Origin: Patescibacteria group bacterium UBA7396
Lineage (GTDB): Bacteria > Patescibacteriota > Gracilibacteria > BD1-5 > UBA6164
DNA length: 36,709 nucleotides
Reading direction: 5' to 3'
NCBI GenBank assembly: GCA_002470645.1
Contig: DKNE01000037.1
Location: 65,881-102,589, forward strand
A model generated the notes under the pieces. That model did not search any database. It was not told the DNA's origin and worked only from the letters and a program-made list of their open reading frames with translations. Each line of letters starts with the position of its first letter. The stretch's first letter is position 1. A program made the translations under genes and the position numbers. This document shows positions 1-8,663 of the stretch, piece by piece.

Positions 1-1349
1 AAGAGAAAGATTTAACAGCTCAGCAAGAAAAAGAAACTGCTAAAAATATTTTTGAGAACTCATATTCTCATATCAGAGAAAAAATAAATAAATTTAAAGA
101 AACTTTCAAAGAGGATAGAGAATTTTTAAAAATATTAACTGAGTTAGAAACATCAGATAAACAAGAAAATAAACTTGATAAAGACTTTCAAGACAAACAT
201 CAAAAACTTATTCAAAAACTAGCAACTTACCTTTCAAAAGACAACAATGCTACAAAAATTTTTCAAAAACTTCAAAATGACCCAGAGAGTTATGAGGCTT
301 TATATAAATTTTTACAAAATTCTTGAAATAGCGAAATAACTCAAGTATTAAAAACAATTCCTCCAAATCCAAAAGCATTGGAAATATCAACCCAAAGAGC
401 TCAAAAAATTCTTGATAAAAGTCCCTATTTTCCGGAAATAAATAAAGATGATATAAAAACAACTTGAAATATTATACAAGCTCAAATTGATAAAGGTACT
501 TTTAAAATCGTTGATACTCAAGATATTCCTCCTCGCAGTTTCATATCAAAATATGGATATAAAATAGAAACTCAAGCGGTATCTCAAGAAATACTAAATA
601 TAAGGGCTGCTTTTACTAAAGAAAAAATAAAAACTCAAACTCAATTAAACCAAAATGAAAAACAAATCTTAGACTATAATAAAATGATATATTGAACAGA
701 CAAAGAAAACTTACAAAATGAACTACAATCTTTAGAACAAAAAGAAAATAAAACCTTTGAAGAGGAAATAAAAATAAATGAATTTAAAAATGAACTAGAA
801 AAAATTAAAAATATTGAAGAAAATATAAAAAAATTAGAAACTCAAAATGAAGAATTAAAAAATGAATTTTCTTTAAAAGAAACTGAATTTTTAAAATATT
901 ATTCACTTTCAGTCTGAAAACAAAAAACTTCAGTTCAAGAAAAAGACCAAAAAGCTCGTGAAACACTAGATTTTTTAAATATATTATGAATTACTAATAT
1001 AAATCAAAATGATCTACAACAAATAATTAACAGAATAAACATACATCCACATGCATACGGACTCTCAAAACCATTTGATTTAAGTGAATGAATTTCAGGA
1101 ACTCCAACAGATGCATTAAAGCAAAAAAAAGAATTTTTCAATCTTTTTTCAAAAATTTATGAAAAAGCTTGATTTATTCCACCACCAAATGAAAGTATTA
1201 TTCAAGGTTTTACCAAAGATCCAAGACTTTCAAATGAAACAACTTTTAAACAAAAATTAGAAGATGCGGGACTTACGAAATGAGGATGATTACAAATTGA
1301 AAGCGTAATGAAGGTATTATGAAAAAAATCTGAAAAAATAGGAACATAA
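1..1349 (+). CDS. Coiled-coil protein of unknown function (5' end outside window)
   Basis: The reading frame is open from base 3 to a TAA at 1347-1349 only if UGA is read as glycine; about ten in-frame TGA codons are scattered through it, so this is a real code-25 gene and not a row of fragments. About 448 residues are visible. It is rich in Lys, Glu, Gln, Asn and Leu, with a long heptad-like stretch around bases 640-900 (many EEI, KLE and NEEL steps), which suggests a coiled coil. The C-terminal part (bases 960-1340) is less biased and ends in a basic tail. I see no membrane segment or catalytic motif. The family is not recognised. Its stop runs straight into a terminator hairpin shared with the convergent gene. 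Confidence 0.85.
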
Positions 1350-1385
1350 AAAAAGAATGGAACTTTATTTCCACTCTTTTTTCTT
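1347..1385. terminator. Bidirectional intrinsic terminator
   Basis: An A-run and a T-run flank a 10-bp hairpin with one mismatch (arms AAGAATGGAA and TTCCACTCTT). It lies between the convergent genes ending at 1349 (+) and 1390 (-), so it can serve both strands. Confidence 0.7.
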
Positions 1386-1389
1386 TTAT

Positions 1390-1848
1390 CTATACTCTAA
1401 TTTTTGTAATTTTTTCTCTATATTTTAAACATTTTGAAGTAATACATTTTCCAGTGATTCCAGCGAATAAAGGAAGTATTCCCATAAATCAGATAAGTAC
1501 ATCAAAATCCAGATTTGCACTTTCCTCTATGCTTCCAGCAATGTAAAAAAGTACTATTCAAAACACTACTTGAACTATTCTCATATATTTTTTCTTGAGA
1601 AGACAAATATTTATCAGTCACATAAATACTGGTACTATTCATATTCCAGTCATTATGTATTTTGCTATTTCAATTCATTGCGCGTCTAAAACTAAAGTTC
1701 CAAAGAAATATTCGCTATCAATCCCTTTATTTAAGTAAATAAGGTTATAATACATTACTCAAATATATAAAAGTCAAAAAAGAATTCTTCCACTCAAAAT
1801 AGTTTTATCACTCGGTCTTTTTTGAATAAATTTTATAAGTCACATCAT
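1390..1848 (-). CDS. Small multi-pass membrane protein, unknown function
   Basis: 152 residues under code 25, starting at tandem ATG codons (ATG ATG TGA) and ending in TAG. Several in-frame TGA codons fall within hydrophobic runs. Four hydrophobic segments are visible: one near residues 15-38, one near 65-82, one near 90-108 and one near 120-135. A short basic C-terminal tail (KYREKITKIRV) follows. A Cys pair, C-I-T-S-K-C, sits just after the last segment. I do not recognise the family; DUF4870/TM2-like small membrane proteins look superficially similar. The start could lie a few codons upstream, but these are the first ATGs. It is transcribed away from the tRNA-Gln gene and shares a terminator with the preceding gene. 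Confidence 0.75.
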
Positions 1849-1917
1849 ATCGTTGCATATAATTAAAAAATAAACTTAAAAATATAGTAAGAAAAAATCA
1901 AAAAAAATCAAAAAAAT

Positions 1918-1945
1918 TTTGACAAATCTAATTTTTTTATATAAT
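1918..1945 (+). promoter_or_regulatory. Promoter of tRNA-Gln
   Basis: A TTGACA box (1919-1924) and a TATAAT box (1940-1945) lie 15-16 bases apart, about 18 bases upstream of the mature tRNA 5' end. Confidence 0.65.
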
Positions 1946-1963
1946 TAGCTGGCAATTAATTAT

Positions 1964-2038
1964 TGGGATGTCGCCAAGTGGTAAGGCATCGGACTTTGAC
2001 TCCGACATTCGTAGGTTCGATCCCTACCATCCCAGCCA
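1964..2038 (+). tRNA. tRNA-Gln (anticodon TTG), CCA encoded
   Basis: Full cloverleaf: acceptor TGGGATG pairs with CATCCCA, anticodon stem CGGAC/TCCG with loop CTTTGAC giving anticodon TTG (reads CAA), and a T arm with loop TTCGATC. Discriminator G is followed by a genomically encoded CCA at 2036-2038. CAA is by far the dominant Gln codon in the window, matching this anticodon. Confidence 0.95.
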
Positions 2039-2134
2039 TAGAATTAAGTCAAAATCTAAGACATAAAAAATAAGAAAATTTGGGTTTTATTTTTTAAGTT
2101 TTATAACTTAATTTTAATTTTTAAATAATATAAT

Positions 2135-2446
2135 ATGTTAGCCGTAGTAGAATTAGGTTGAAATCAATTTATCGTAAGACAATGAGATATAATTGATGTA
2201 AAAAAATTAGATAAACAAATAGGTGAAACTCTTAGTGTTGAAGCTCTTTTAGTAAGTGATGAAGAAGGTGCAGATGTAAAAGTAGGGACTCCTGTAGTAA
2301 ATGGTTCTAAAGTTGAATTAAAAGTTTTAGATCAATTTAAAGATGAAAAAGTAAGAGTTTTCAAAATGAAAGCTAAAAAAAGATATACAAGAAACTTGTG
2401 ATTTAGAGCAAGTTTAACAAAACTAGAAGTATTAAATATAGCATAA
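2135..2446 (+). CDS. rplU: 50S ribosomal protein bL21
   Basis: 103 residues, the usual bL21 length. The protein begins MLAVVELGGNQFIV, matching the conserved bL21 N-terminus (YAVI..GGKQY.V), and carries the C-terminal signature KKRYTRNLGFR, the rRNA-contacting KK.Y....GHR region. Three glycines are UGA, including one in the conserved N-terminal GG and the one in the C-terminal signature. bL21 is a primary binder of 23S rRNA in the large subunit. There is no Shine-Dalgarno sequence: the ATG is preceded only by A/T. It is followed at once by a strong terminator. In many bacteria rpmA (bL27) follows rplU; here it does not, and a wall hydrolase comes next. Confidence 0.95.
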
Positions 2447-2447
2447 A

Positions 2448-2483
2448 AAAAAAGGAGGGTAGTATCATACTACCTTCTTTTTT
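2448..2483 (+). terminator. Intrinsic terminator of rplU
   Basis: Hairpin GGGTAGTAT / ATACTACC inside an AAAAGGA...TTCTTTTTT context directly after the rplU stop. The stem is about 8-12 bp and is followed by a T-run. Confidence 0.9.
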
Positions 2484-2529
2484 ATGTTTCTAAAATTTAA
2501 TACTTCTATTTATTTTTTAATATAAAGTA

Positions 2530-3654
2530 ATGGTTTCTAAAGTTAATTTAAAAGCAAGAATTGATAGACATTCGAGAATTTTAAAAGATAATTTATGAAA
2601 TATACATCCTTTTAGATCTTTTTACCACAAATTTAATTATAATATAGTATTTATATTGGTGGTATTTTTATTTCCAGTGTATCCATTATTTTCATCATTT
2701 TTTTATGAAAATAGTGTCTATGATTTTTATAGATGAGATATTGATGAAAGCACTATCTTGGATTCGTACTTAGATACTACTGATTCTTCAATTATTGTTT
2801 CAAAAGACTCATTTATTTCCATAAATACACTTATGGATGGAAGTAGAGATTTGACTTGATATAGCGAAATTATTGAGTATGAAATTCTTCCTTGAGATAG
2901 TTTATCTTTGATTGCACAAAAATTTTGAGTTTCAAATAATTCTATTTTATGGGCAAATAACTTTGATGCAAAAAAGATACTTCATCCAGGAGAAAAAATT
3001 AAAATTCCACCAGTATCATGATTGATACATCAAGTAAAATCATGAGAAACAGTATCATGACTTGCCTCAAAATATAAAATTACAGAAGATAAAATTATTG
3101 CTCAAAATGGACTATCATGAGCTCAAGCAGCTATAAAAGACTGACAAATGCTTATTATTCCTTGAGCTATAAAAGAAACTCCAAAACCAGTTGTTGTTCA
3201 AAAACCAAAAACAACTACCACAACTACCGCAAGAACAAATACTCAAGCACAATGATGATATACATTTACTCAATGATGAAGTTCAGAATTTGTAGATACA
3301 GATGGTTCATATCAATTAGTAAAAAGAACTCCACAATGGACATTTTATTGGGGAAATTGTACTTGGTATGTTGCTCAGTATAAAAATGTTAATTGGTCTG
3401 GAAATGCAAAAGATTGGCTTAGAAATGCAAAATCAAAAGGGCATTCTACTGGTTCTACTCCTTGACTTTGAGCTATTGTAGTATTTCATGGGAAATGATA
3501 TAATCCAGTATATGGACATGTTTGAATTGTTATTGATGTTACATCAACAGAAATTATTGTAAAAGATATGAACTACCGTAGACTTAACGAAGTAACAGTG
3601 AGAAAAGTTCCAAAAAATGATAGAGCTATTCAATGATATATATATGTTGATTAA
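2530..3654 (+). CDS. Membrane-anchored LysM-LysM-CHAP peptidoglycan hydrolase
   Basis: 374 residues. A basic N-terminus is followed by one transmembrane segment (about 38-57), so the rest is probably outside the membrane. Two LysM peptidoglycan-binding repeats follow (about 117-162 and 167-213; PGDSLSLIAQKFG and SGETVSGLASKY). Next comes a Thr/Ala/Gln-rich linker, then a C-terminal CHAP domain from about 265 with the catalytic Cys277 in GNCTWYVA and His330 in YGHVGIV. CHAP enzymes act as amidases or endopeptidases on wall peptides. The gene holds about twenty UGA glycines, including those in the LysM cores and just before and after His330. Likely roles are remodelling of its own wall or attack on a host cell; the sequence does not decide. 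No Shine-Dalgarno site is present, and the ATG is 47 bases after the rplU terminator. Confidence 0.9.
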
Positions 3655-3690
3655 TAAAAAAAAATCTCAAAATTTTGAGATTTTTTTTAT
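3655..3690. terminator. Bidirectional intrinsic terminator
   Basis: A perfect stem AAAATCTCAAAA/TTTTGAGATTTT is flanked by A- and T-runs, between the stop at 3654 (+) and the convergent stop at 3687 (-). Confidence 0.9.
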
Positions 3691-4550
3691 TCTTTCATCG
3701 CATTTGATATTTTATATACTACTTGATTAATAGGATTGAGTACTTGGTGTAATTTTTCTCTAAACATGTAAAAATCTTCTTTTAAAAGTTCAAGCAAAAA
3801 ATGTATCGGAAAGTTATTTTCATATTCACTATATGCATGATATGCAATAGGAAAAACTTTATAAGCTTGAGAAAGTTCTTGATTTACATCGTTTTGAGCT
3901 TTTCTAACTTTATCTGCTGCTTCTAAAAGAGTATAACTTTTTACTTCTTCATCTTTTTTATTAAAATCATCTTGTTGTATTCAAAGTGCATTTGCTGGAT
4001 TGTTATAATAATGTTTTAAGTACTCCATATAAAAACTATAATCACAAGTTAAATATGTCGTTTGTCTGAGAATACTTAATTTATTAAAAACCGTTTGTGT
4101 GTCTATATTGAGACATTTATTTGCATTGGCACTGATATCAAGTTTTTGTATGATATTTTTTATCTTAGGTTCAATACTTTTTTTAACATTATCTTGTACA
4201 GGTAAATTTAAGAGTCTATATAAAGAATTTTTTTGTGCTCATATTATAGCACATTTATAGATACTATTCATATTTTCTTTATAAATCTCTACTGCTTTTT
4301 GAATTCCTTTTTGAGATGTTCCAGAGGAAAGTATAATATCTGTTAGTTCAAAATTGGAATAACTTTCTACAGTTTCAAATTTTTGTATGTTAAATACTCT
4401 TTTATTTTCATTGTAAACTTTACATACTTTATCACTTCTACACTCATATTTTTCAAATTCATTTTCAAGAGTTTCACAATCTTGAGCAAAAGTAATATAA
4501 TATCCAGAGAAAAATAAAAATATGCAAGTAAGAAATATTTTTTGTATCAT
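3687..4550 (-). CDS. Secreted protein of unknown function, downstream of pilB
   Basis: 287 residues. The chosen start gives a good signal peptide: MIQKIFLTCIFLFFSGYYITFA followed by QDCETLENEFEKYECRS. The mature part has several Cys residues (CETLENEFEKYEC and DKVC near the N-terminus, later YKC, KC and TC), consistent with disulfides outside the cytoplasm, and is otherwise helical and charged. The start lies 5 bases after the pilB stop, so the two genes probably share a transcript. An upstream in-frame ATG at 4682 exists but would lie inside pilB and hide the signal peptide. One UGA glycine follows the KCAII stretch. I do not recognise the family. The pairing with a pilus motor ATPase suggests a surface role, as inference only. 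Confidence 0.8.
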
Positions 4551-4555
4551 ATTTT

Positions 4556-5857
4556 TTAGATAACTTTTAAAACTTCTTGTATAGTAGTATATCATCTTAT
4601 AGCTTTTAATATACCATCTTCTTTCATGGTTATCATATCTAATTTTCTTCATTCTGCAATAATTTCTTGTGCATTTGCTCATTCTCTAATAAGATTTCTA
4701 ATACTATTATTGAGAGAAATGATTTCATAAATTCATAATCTTCCTTTATATCAGCTATTATTACAATGTTCACAACCAGTTCCATGATAGAGTTTTATAT
4801 TTTCAGCAGGAATAGAATTCATACCAATCTCTTTCATCATTTCTTTGATGAGTTGAACTTCTTCTGGAGATTTTTCTTTTTCTACTTTACAAGCAGGACA
4901 TATTTTTCTTACCAATCTTTGAGCTACAATAGTATCAAGTGCTGAGGCTAAAATATAAGGTTTTAATCACATATTTATCAATCTATCGAGTGTATCAGAA
5001 GCACTTTTTGTATGGAGTGTAGAAAGAACAAGATGTCATGTAAGAGAAGCTTGAGTGGCAATTTCAAGGGTAGCAGCATCTCTGATTTCTCACATCATAA
5101 TGATATCAGGATCTTGTCTGAGTAACGCTTTGAGTCACATTTCAAAGCTATACCCATTTTTTTCGTTTACTTCTGATTGAATAATTCATTTGAGTTGATA
5201 TTCAATAGGGTCTTCTAGGGTAATAATTTTTTTATCACGAGTATTGAGTTTTGATAAGATAGTATATAGAGTCGTAGTTTTTCAAGATCAAGTAGGTCAA
5301 GTTACAAGTATAAGCCCATTTTTTTTATTGATGGCTTTTTCAAGCATTCTTTTAGTCGTCCAAAAAAATCAAAGATCTTCAAAGTCGATAATAGCTTTTT
5401 TAGCATCAAGGATTCTACACACCATATTTTCTCAGTATGGAGTTGGAAGGGTAGAAACTCTCACATCTATTTTACTTTCTGAAAAATCAAGAGAATATTT
5501 CCCATCTTGAGGAACATTGGTGATATTTAATTTTAAATTTGATGAATGTTTTAATCTTTCTAAAAATAATTTATAATGTTTTTTTTCAAGTTGAAATATA
5601 TCAACAAGGACTCCATCTATTCTAAATCTTACTACTACATCATGCTCACTATTATCATAATGAACATCAGAACTTCATAAATTGAGCGCTCCAAGAGTAA
5701 GACTTTTTAGGGTACTATCGGTATCTTGTTTGGCAAGGAAACTTTTTACTATATTTTCTAATTCTTGGAATTTAGAAGAGGAATAATTTTTTTCTTCTTC
5801 TTTTTCCAAAACAATTTCTTTTAAATCTTTTCAATTATTAGTTGTATTTTCAGACAT
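4556..5857 (-). CDS. pilB: Type IV pilus / type II secretion assembly ATPase (PilB/GspE family)
   Basis: 433 residues. Core ATPase motifs in order: Walker A G187-P-T-G-S-G-K-T, the Asp box ITLEDPIEYQ, Walker B with DPDIIMMGEIRD, and the His box GHLVLSTLHT. A C-terminal zinc-binding cluster has two pairs, CPAC and CEHC. The N-terminal part (about 50-130) is the N2-like domain, with LNLGSSDVH and VRFRIDGVL. All three Walker A glycines are encoded by UGA, very strong proof of recoding. It powers pilin polymerisation at the inner face of the membrane. At 433 residues it is shorter than typical PilB (about 560), lacking the far N-terminal N1 domain. PilT-type retraction ATPases are shorter still and lack the Cys cluster, so extension is the better guess. 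The next gene follows after 5 bases. Confidence 0.93.
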
Positions 5858-5928
5858 TTTTTTTATAATTAACATAATATTTTCTTACACAGAATTATAT
5901 CATATTATCATTATTATTGCAAAAAAAT

Positions 5929-6429
5929 ATGAAAAAAAATATAAAGTGATCAATTCTTATTTGGAGTATTTTTTTAGTGGTGTTTCTTTCTTTTAGTTTT
6001 ATGTATATAAGTATAAAAATTCAGCATCAAATTTCAAATAATATTCAAAGTTCATTTTTTACTTCTTTTCAAAATCAAAATATTCAAACAACTCCACTAC
6101 AAAATATGGATTGGATTTTGAGGACAGATGAAGAACTTAAATTTTCTTTTTTACAAACATCTAGTGGAGCTATTTTTCTCACATCATGAGGCCCTATTGA
6201 ATACACTATGGTTTCTTGAAATAATACCCAAAAAGGTTATATTTTTGATACAAGTTATTTTATATTTCACTGAGATTTATATATAAAAAACTTGTGATGA
6301 CTTTCTAAAATAAAACTAAGCACACAAAGTTTTTCTGGAGTTATATTTCCATATTCGTATGAAAAAAGCACTATTCATATTTGATGACAAGAGTTTATGT
6401 ATGAATTTATAAAAAAAGACTCATTGTAA
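5929..6429 (+). CDS. Pilin-like or pseudopilin-like membrane protein
   Basis: 166 residues. A short basic N-terminus, MKKNIKG, is followed directly by one hydrophobic segment, SILIWSIFLVVFLSFSFMYI (residues 8-27), then an extracytoplasmic domain. The KG/S junction before a hydrophobic helix resembles minor pilins of the PilX/GspK type, where prepilin peptidase cleaves after Gly; that Gly is a UGA codon. The pilB gene is divergent next door, which supports a pilus role. No Glu at position +5 is seen, so the assignment is tentative, and an ordinary single-pass membrane protein is the alternative. The TAA stop lies inside the terminator hairpin. There is no Shine-Dalgarno site. Confidence 0.75.
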
Positions 6430-6440
6430 TGAGTCTTTTT
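6410..6440 (+). terminator. Intrinsic terminator overlapping the stop codon
   Basis: Stem AAAAGACTCATT / AATGAGTCTTTT with T-run. The loop contains the TAA stop of the preceding gene. Confidence 0.9.
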
Positions 6441-6448
6441 GATGTTTA

Positions 6449-6526
6449 TGGTACCCCCAGCAGGATTCGAACCCACGGCAGACCTAGGTTCGCGGCCTAG
6501 CGCTCTTCCAACTGAGCTATGGGGGC
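6449..6526 (-). tRNA. tRNA-Arg (anticodon GCG), CCA encoded
   Basis: Reading the minus strand: acceptor GCCCCCA pairs with TGGGGGT (first pair G-U), D stem GCTC/GAGC, anticodon stem CTAGG/CCTAG with loop CCGCGAA, T stem with loop TTCGAAT, discriminator A, and CCA at 6449-6451. Anticodon positions 34-36 read GCG, which decodes CGC and CGT. Two oddities: position 33 is C where nearly all tRNAs have U, and the variable region is 7 nt (GTCTGCC) with two wobble pairs in the T stem. Most bacteria read CGN with an ACG (inosine) anticodon; a G34 anticodon would leave CGA and CGG without a reader from this gene. A TACAAT box lies upstream on the minus strand. Confidence 0.85.
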
Positions 6527-6601
6527 AAAATCAAAAGCTCAAACATTGTATGAAAAAAAGTAAATTTAGCAATTTTATTTGAGTATTTTTTATTTTTATG
6601 T

Positions 6602-6637
6602 TAGTATGATAGTGTCTTGATTTTTTGTAAAAAGGAG
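6602..6637 (+). promoter_or_regulatory. Promoter -10 and strong Shine-Dalgarno of the small gene at 6645
   Basis: TTGAGT (6579-6584) and TAGTAT (6602-6607) are 17 bases apart. AAGGAG (6632-6637) sits 7 bases before the ATG. Only one other gene in the window has such a ribosome-binding site. Confidence 0.6.
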
Positions 6638-6644
6638 AATAATC

Positions 6645-6866
6645 ATGGCATACATTGATGAATATATGGAAACCAGTAATGGTACCAAAAAACAAATCCG
6701 TGTGCCTTCTGCAAAGGGAGGAACTGACAGAACTATTTATGTAAATGGTTCGAGTAGTGGTTATAAATTGGGGCAGTCAAATGATACCGTTTATACCAAA
6801 CATGGACGGGAAGTTTCATCATCTCTCCGGGATTTTGTTAAAAATGTCTTGTGAGAGATAGTTTAA
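6645..6866 (+). CDS. Small protein of unknown function, Shine-Dalgarno-led, no internal UGA
   Basis: Starts MAYIDEYMETSNGTKKQIRV. Under code 25 the frame ends at TAA 6864-6866 (73 residues, tail LGEIV); under the standard code it ends at TGA 6852-6854 (69 residues). The terminator follows immediately in either case. It uses seven GGN glycines and no UGA before the last few codons, two CGG codons (rare to absent elsewhere) and more ACC, CTC and GTC than its neighbours. With AAGGAG 7 bases upstream it looks unlike surrounding genes. The protein is hydrophilic and mixed-charge, with a GGTDR...VNGSSSGY centre; I see no signal peptide or membrane segment and do not recognise a family. It may be a recent acquisition, or a conserved highly expressed native gene. 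Confidence 0.75.
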
Positions 6867-6894
6867 GAGGTCGCAAATTTTGCACCTCTTTTTT
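6865..6894 (+). terminator. Intrinsic terminator of the small gene at 6645
   Basis: AAGAGGT / ACCTCTT outer stem, with an inner GCAAA/TTTGC stem and a single-base bulge, then a T-run. Confidence 0.85.
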
Positions 6895-6952
6895 ATTGCA
6901 AAATTCCTATATTTTATATAATGAAACATATTAAAAATAACTCAAAACTACA

Positions 6953-8593
6953 ATGCAAGAGAAGATAAGTCTTCAGTGAAATATTATTAAATTTGATATA
7001 AACACCCTTTCTCAAGATATAGAAGATATTTTAAAAACAAGATTTAAAAACAATGAACTAGATAAAAATATTACTGATTTATATGACCCATATTTACTCA
7101 AAGATATGGATAAAGCAGTTGAGAGAATTAAAAAAGCTCATAAAGATAGTGAAAGAGTAATTATTTTTTGAGATTATGATGTGGATGGAGTTACTTCTAC
7201 CTCTATATTGATGCATTTTTTTAAAAAAATAGGATTACAAGTAAGTTATAGACTTCCAAATAGAATCACAGATGGATATGGAATGAAAAAATATTTTATG
7301 GATGAGCTTGCGAGTTTATGAGTTACTCTTGTTATAACCGTTGATTGTTGAACTCGTGATATAGAAGTGATACAATATGCTAAAACTTTATGAGTCGATA
7401 TTATAGTTACTGATCATCATGCAGTTCCTGAGGTTATACCTGAAGAAGCTATTGCTATTATTAATCCAAAAAGAAAAGATTGCGCATATCCATTTAAAGA
7501 TTTAAGTTGAGCTTGAGTTGCATTTAAACTCATGAAAGCACTTGCTCAAGACTTTTTCCCACCAGAAGAATATAAAAAATACCTTAGAGAAACGATAGAT
7601 ATTGCTGCAATAGGAACAGTTGCAGATTGTATGCCTTTGGTTGATGAAAATAGAATTATTGTTTTAGAATGATTGAAACAAATTAAACAAAGTCGTTCTT
7701 TATGAGTGAGAAAATTGATAGAAGAAAGAATACATGATGACTTAGACGCGGATATATTTGGATTTCTTATTTGACCAAGACTCAATGCAGCAGGAAGATT
7801 AGATACTCCATATAAAGCAGTAAATTTGCTTTTAAATAATTCACATTGAGTAGAGCAAGTTATTGAAGATATTGAAAATATTAATAATAAAAGAAAAGAT
7901 TTAACAAAACTTTTTTATGAAGATGCTTTAGAGAAAATTGATAGTAAAAATAATATATTATTTTATTATAGCGAAAAAATAGAACATGGAATTATCTGAA
8001 TTGTAGCTGGGAAATTGACCGAAAAATTTTATAAACCATCAATAGTTTTAAAAGATGAATGAGAGAAATTAGTAGCAAGTTGTAGAAGTCCGGAATATTT
8101 TTCAATAGTAGAATATTTAGAAAAATATAAAGACTATTTTCTTCACTTTTGATGACATAAACAAGCAGCATGATTTAGTATAGCAAAAGAAAAATTTTTT
8201 GATTTTCAAAATCAATTTACCCATGAATTAAATTCACTAGATTTTTCTATGAAAAAAAAGAATATAAAAGTGGATAAAGTTGTTGATATAAGTGAATTTT
8301 GATTTCAATTAATTTCAAAAATTTCACAGTTTAAACCATATTGAATCTGAAATACAAAACCAGTTTTTATGTTTTCTGAGTTTGAAATTGATACAGTAGA
8401 ATATTTATGAAAAACTATGGAACATATAACTCTAAAAAATAAATATGGAATAAATATGCTTGGATTTTGATTAGGACAACATTATGATATTCTTAAAACA
8501 TCAAAAAAAATAGATATTATTTTTGATGTTATTGAGGATATTTGGATGGGAAAAAGACAAATTAAAGCAAAAATAATAGATATTTGTTTGTAA
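6953..8593 (+). CDS. recJ: Single-stranded-DNA-specific 5'-3' exonuclease RecJ
   Basis: 546 residues, normal RecJ length. DHH-superfamily motifs in order: D74-Y-D-V-D-G (metal-binding motif I), ITVDCG, D154-H-H (the DHH motif), a conserved GPRLNAAGRL motif, and the DHHA1 signature G400-G-H-K-Q-A-A-G. Both glycines of GGH and the Gly before DYDVDG are UGA. RecJ degrades single-stranded DNA 5' to 3' in recombination and mismatch repair, in the cytoplasm. The start is the ATG at 6953, the first in frame; the ATG at 6921 is out of frame and closes early. A TATAAT box at 6916-6921 fits a short leader. The terminator of this gene also carries the promoter of the next one. Confidence 0.95.
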
Positions 8594-8600
8594 AAAATAT

Positions 8601-8663
8601 TTGATTTTTTTAAAAAAGAGCTACAATACTAGAGAATATTTTTTTATTTTCTAGTATTTTTTT
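8601..8663 (+). terminator. recJ terminator with nested promoter of the next gene
   Basis: Hairpin arms AATACTAGA (8625-8633) and TCTAGTATT (8650-8658) with a T-run that reaches the base before the ATG at 8664. TTGATT (8601-8606) and TACAAT (8622-8627) form a promoter whose -10 box overlaps the 5' arm by three bases, so transcripts starting here would begin after the 5' arm. Confidence 0.75.

Noticed and set aside
2129..2134. TATAAT directly before the rplU ATG as its -10 box
   Set aside because: Transcription would then start inside the coding region; it is more likely just A/T-rich leader.
3117..3383. An 88-codon frame inside the LysM-CHAP gene
   Set aside because: It is a shadow in another frame; the code-25 gene across it has clear LysM and CHAP motifs.
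4551..4682. Longer N-terminus for the secreted gene after pilB
   Set aside because: It would lie inside pilB and bury a good signal peptide; the ATG at 4550 is better.
6921..6952. ATG at 6921 as the recJ start
   Set aside because: It is out of frame with recJ and closes within 16 codons.
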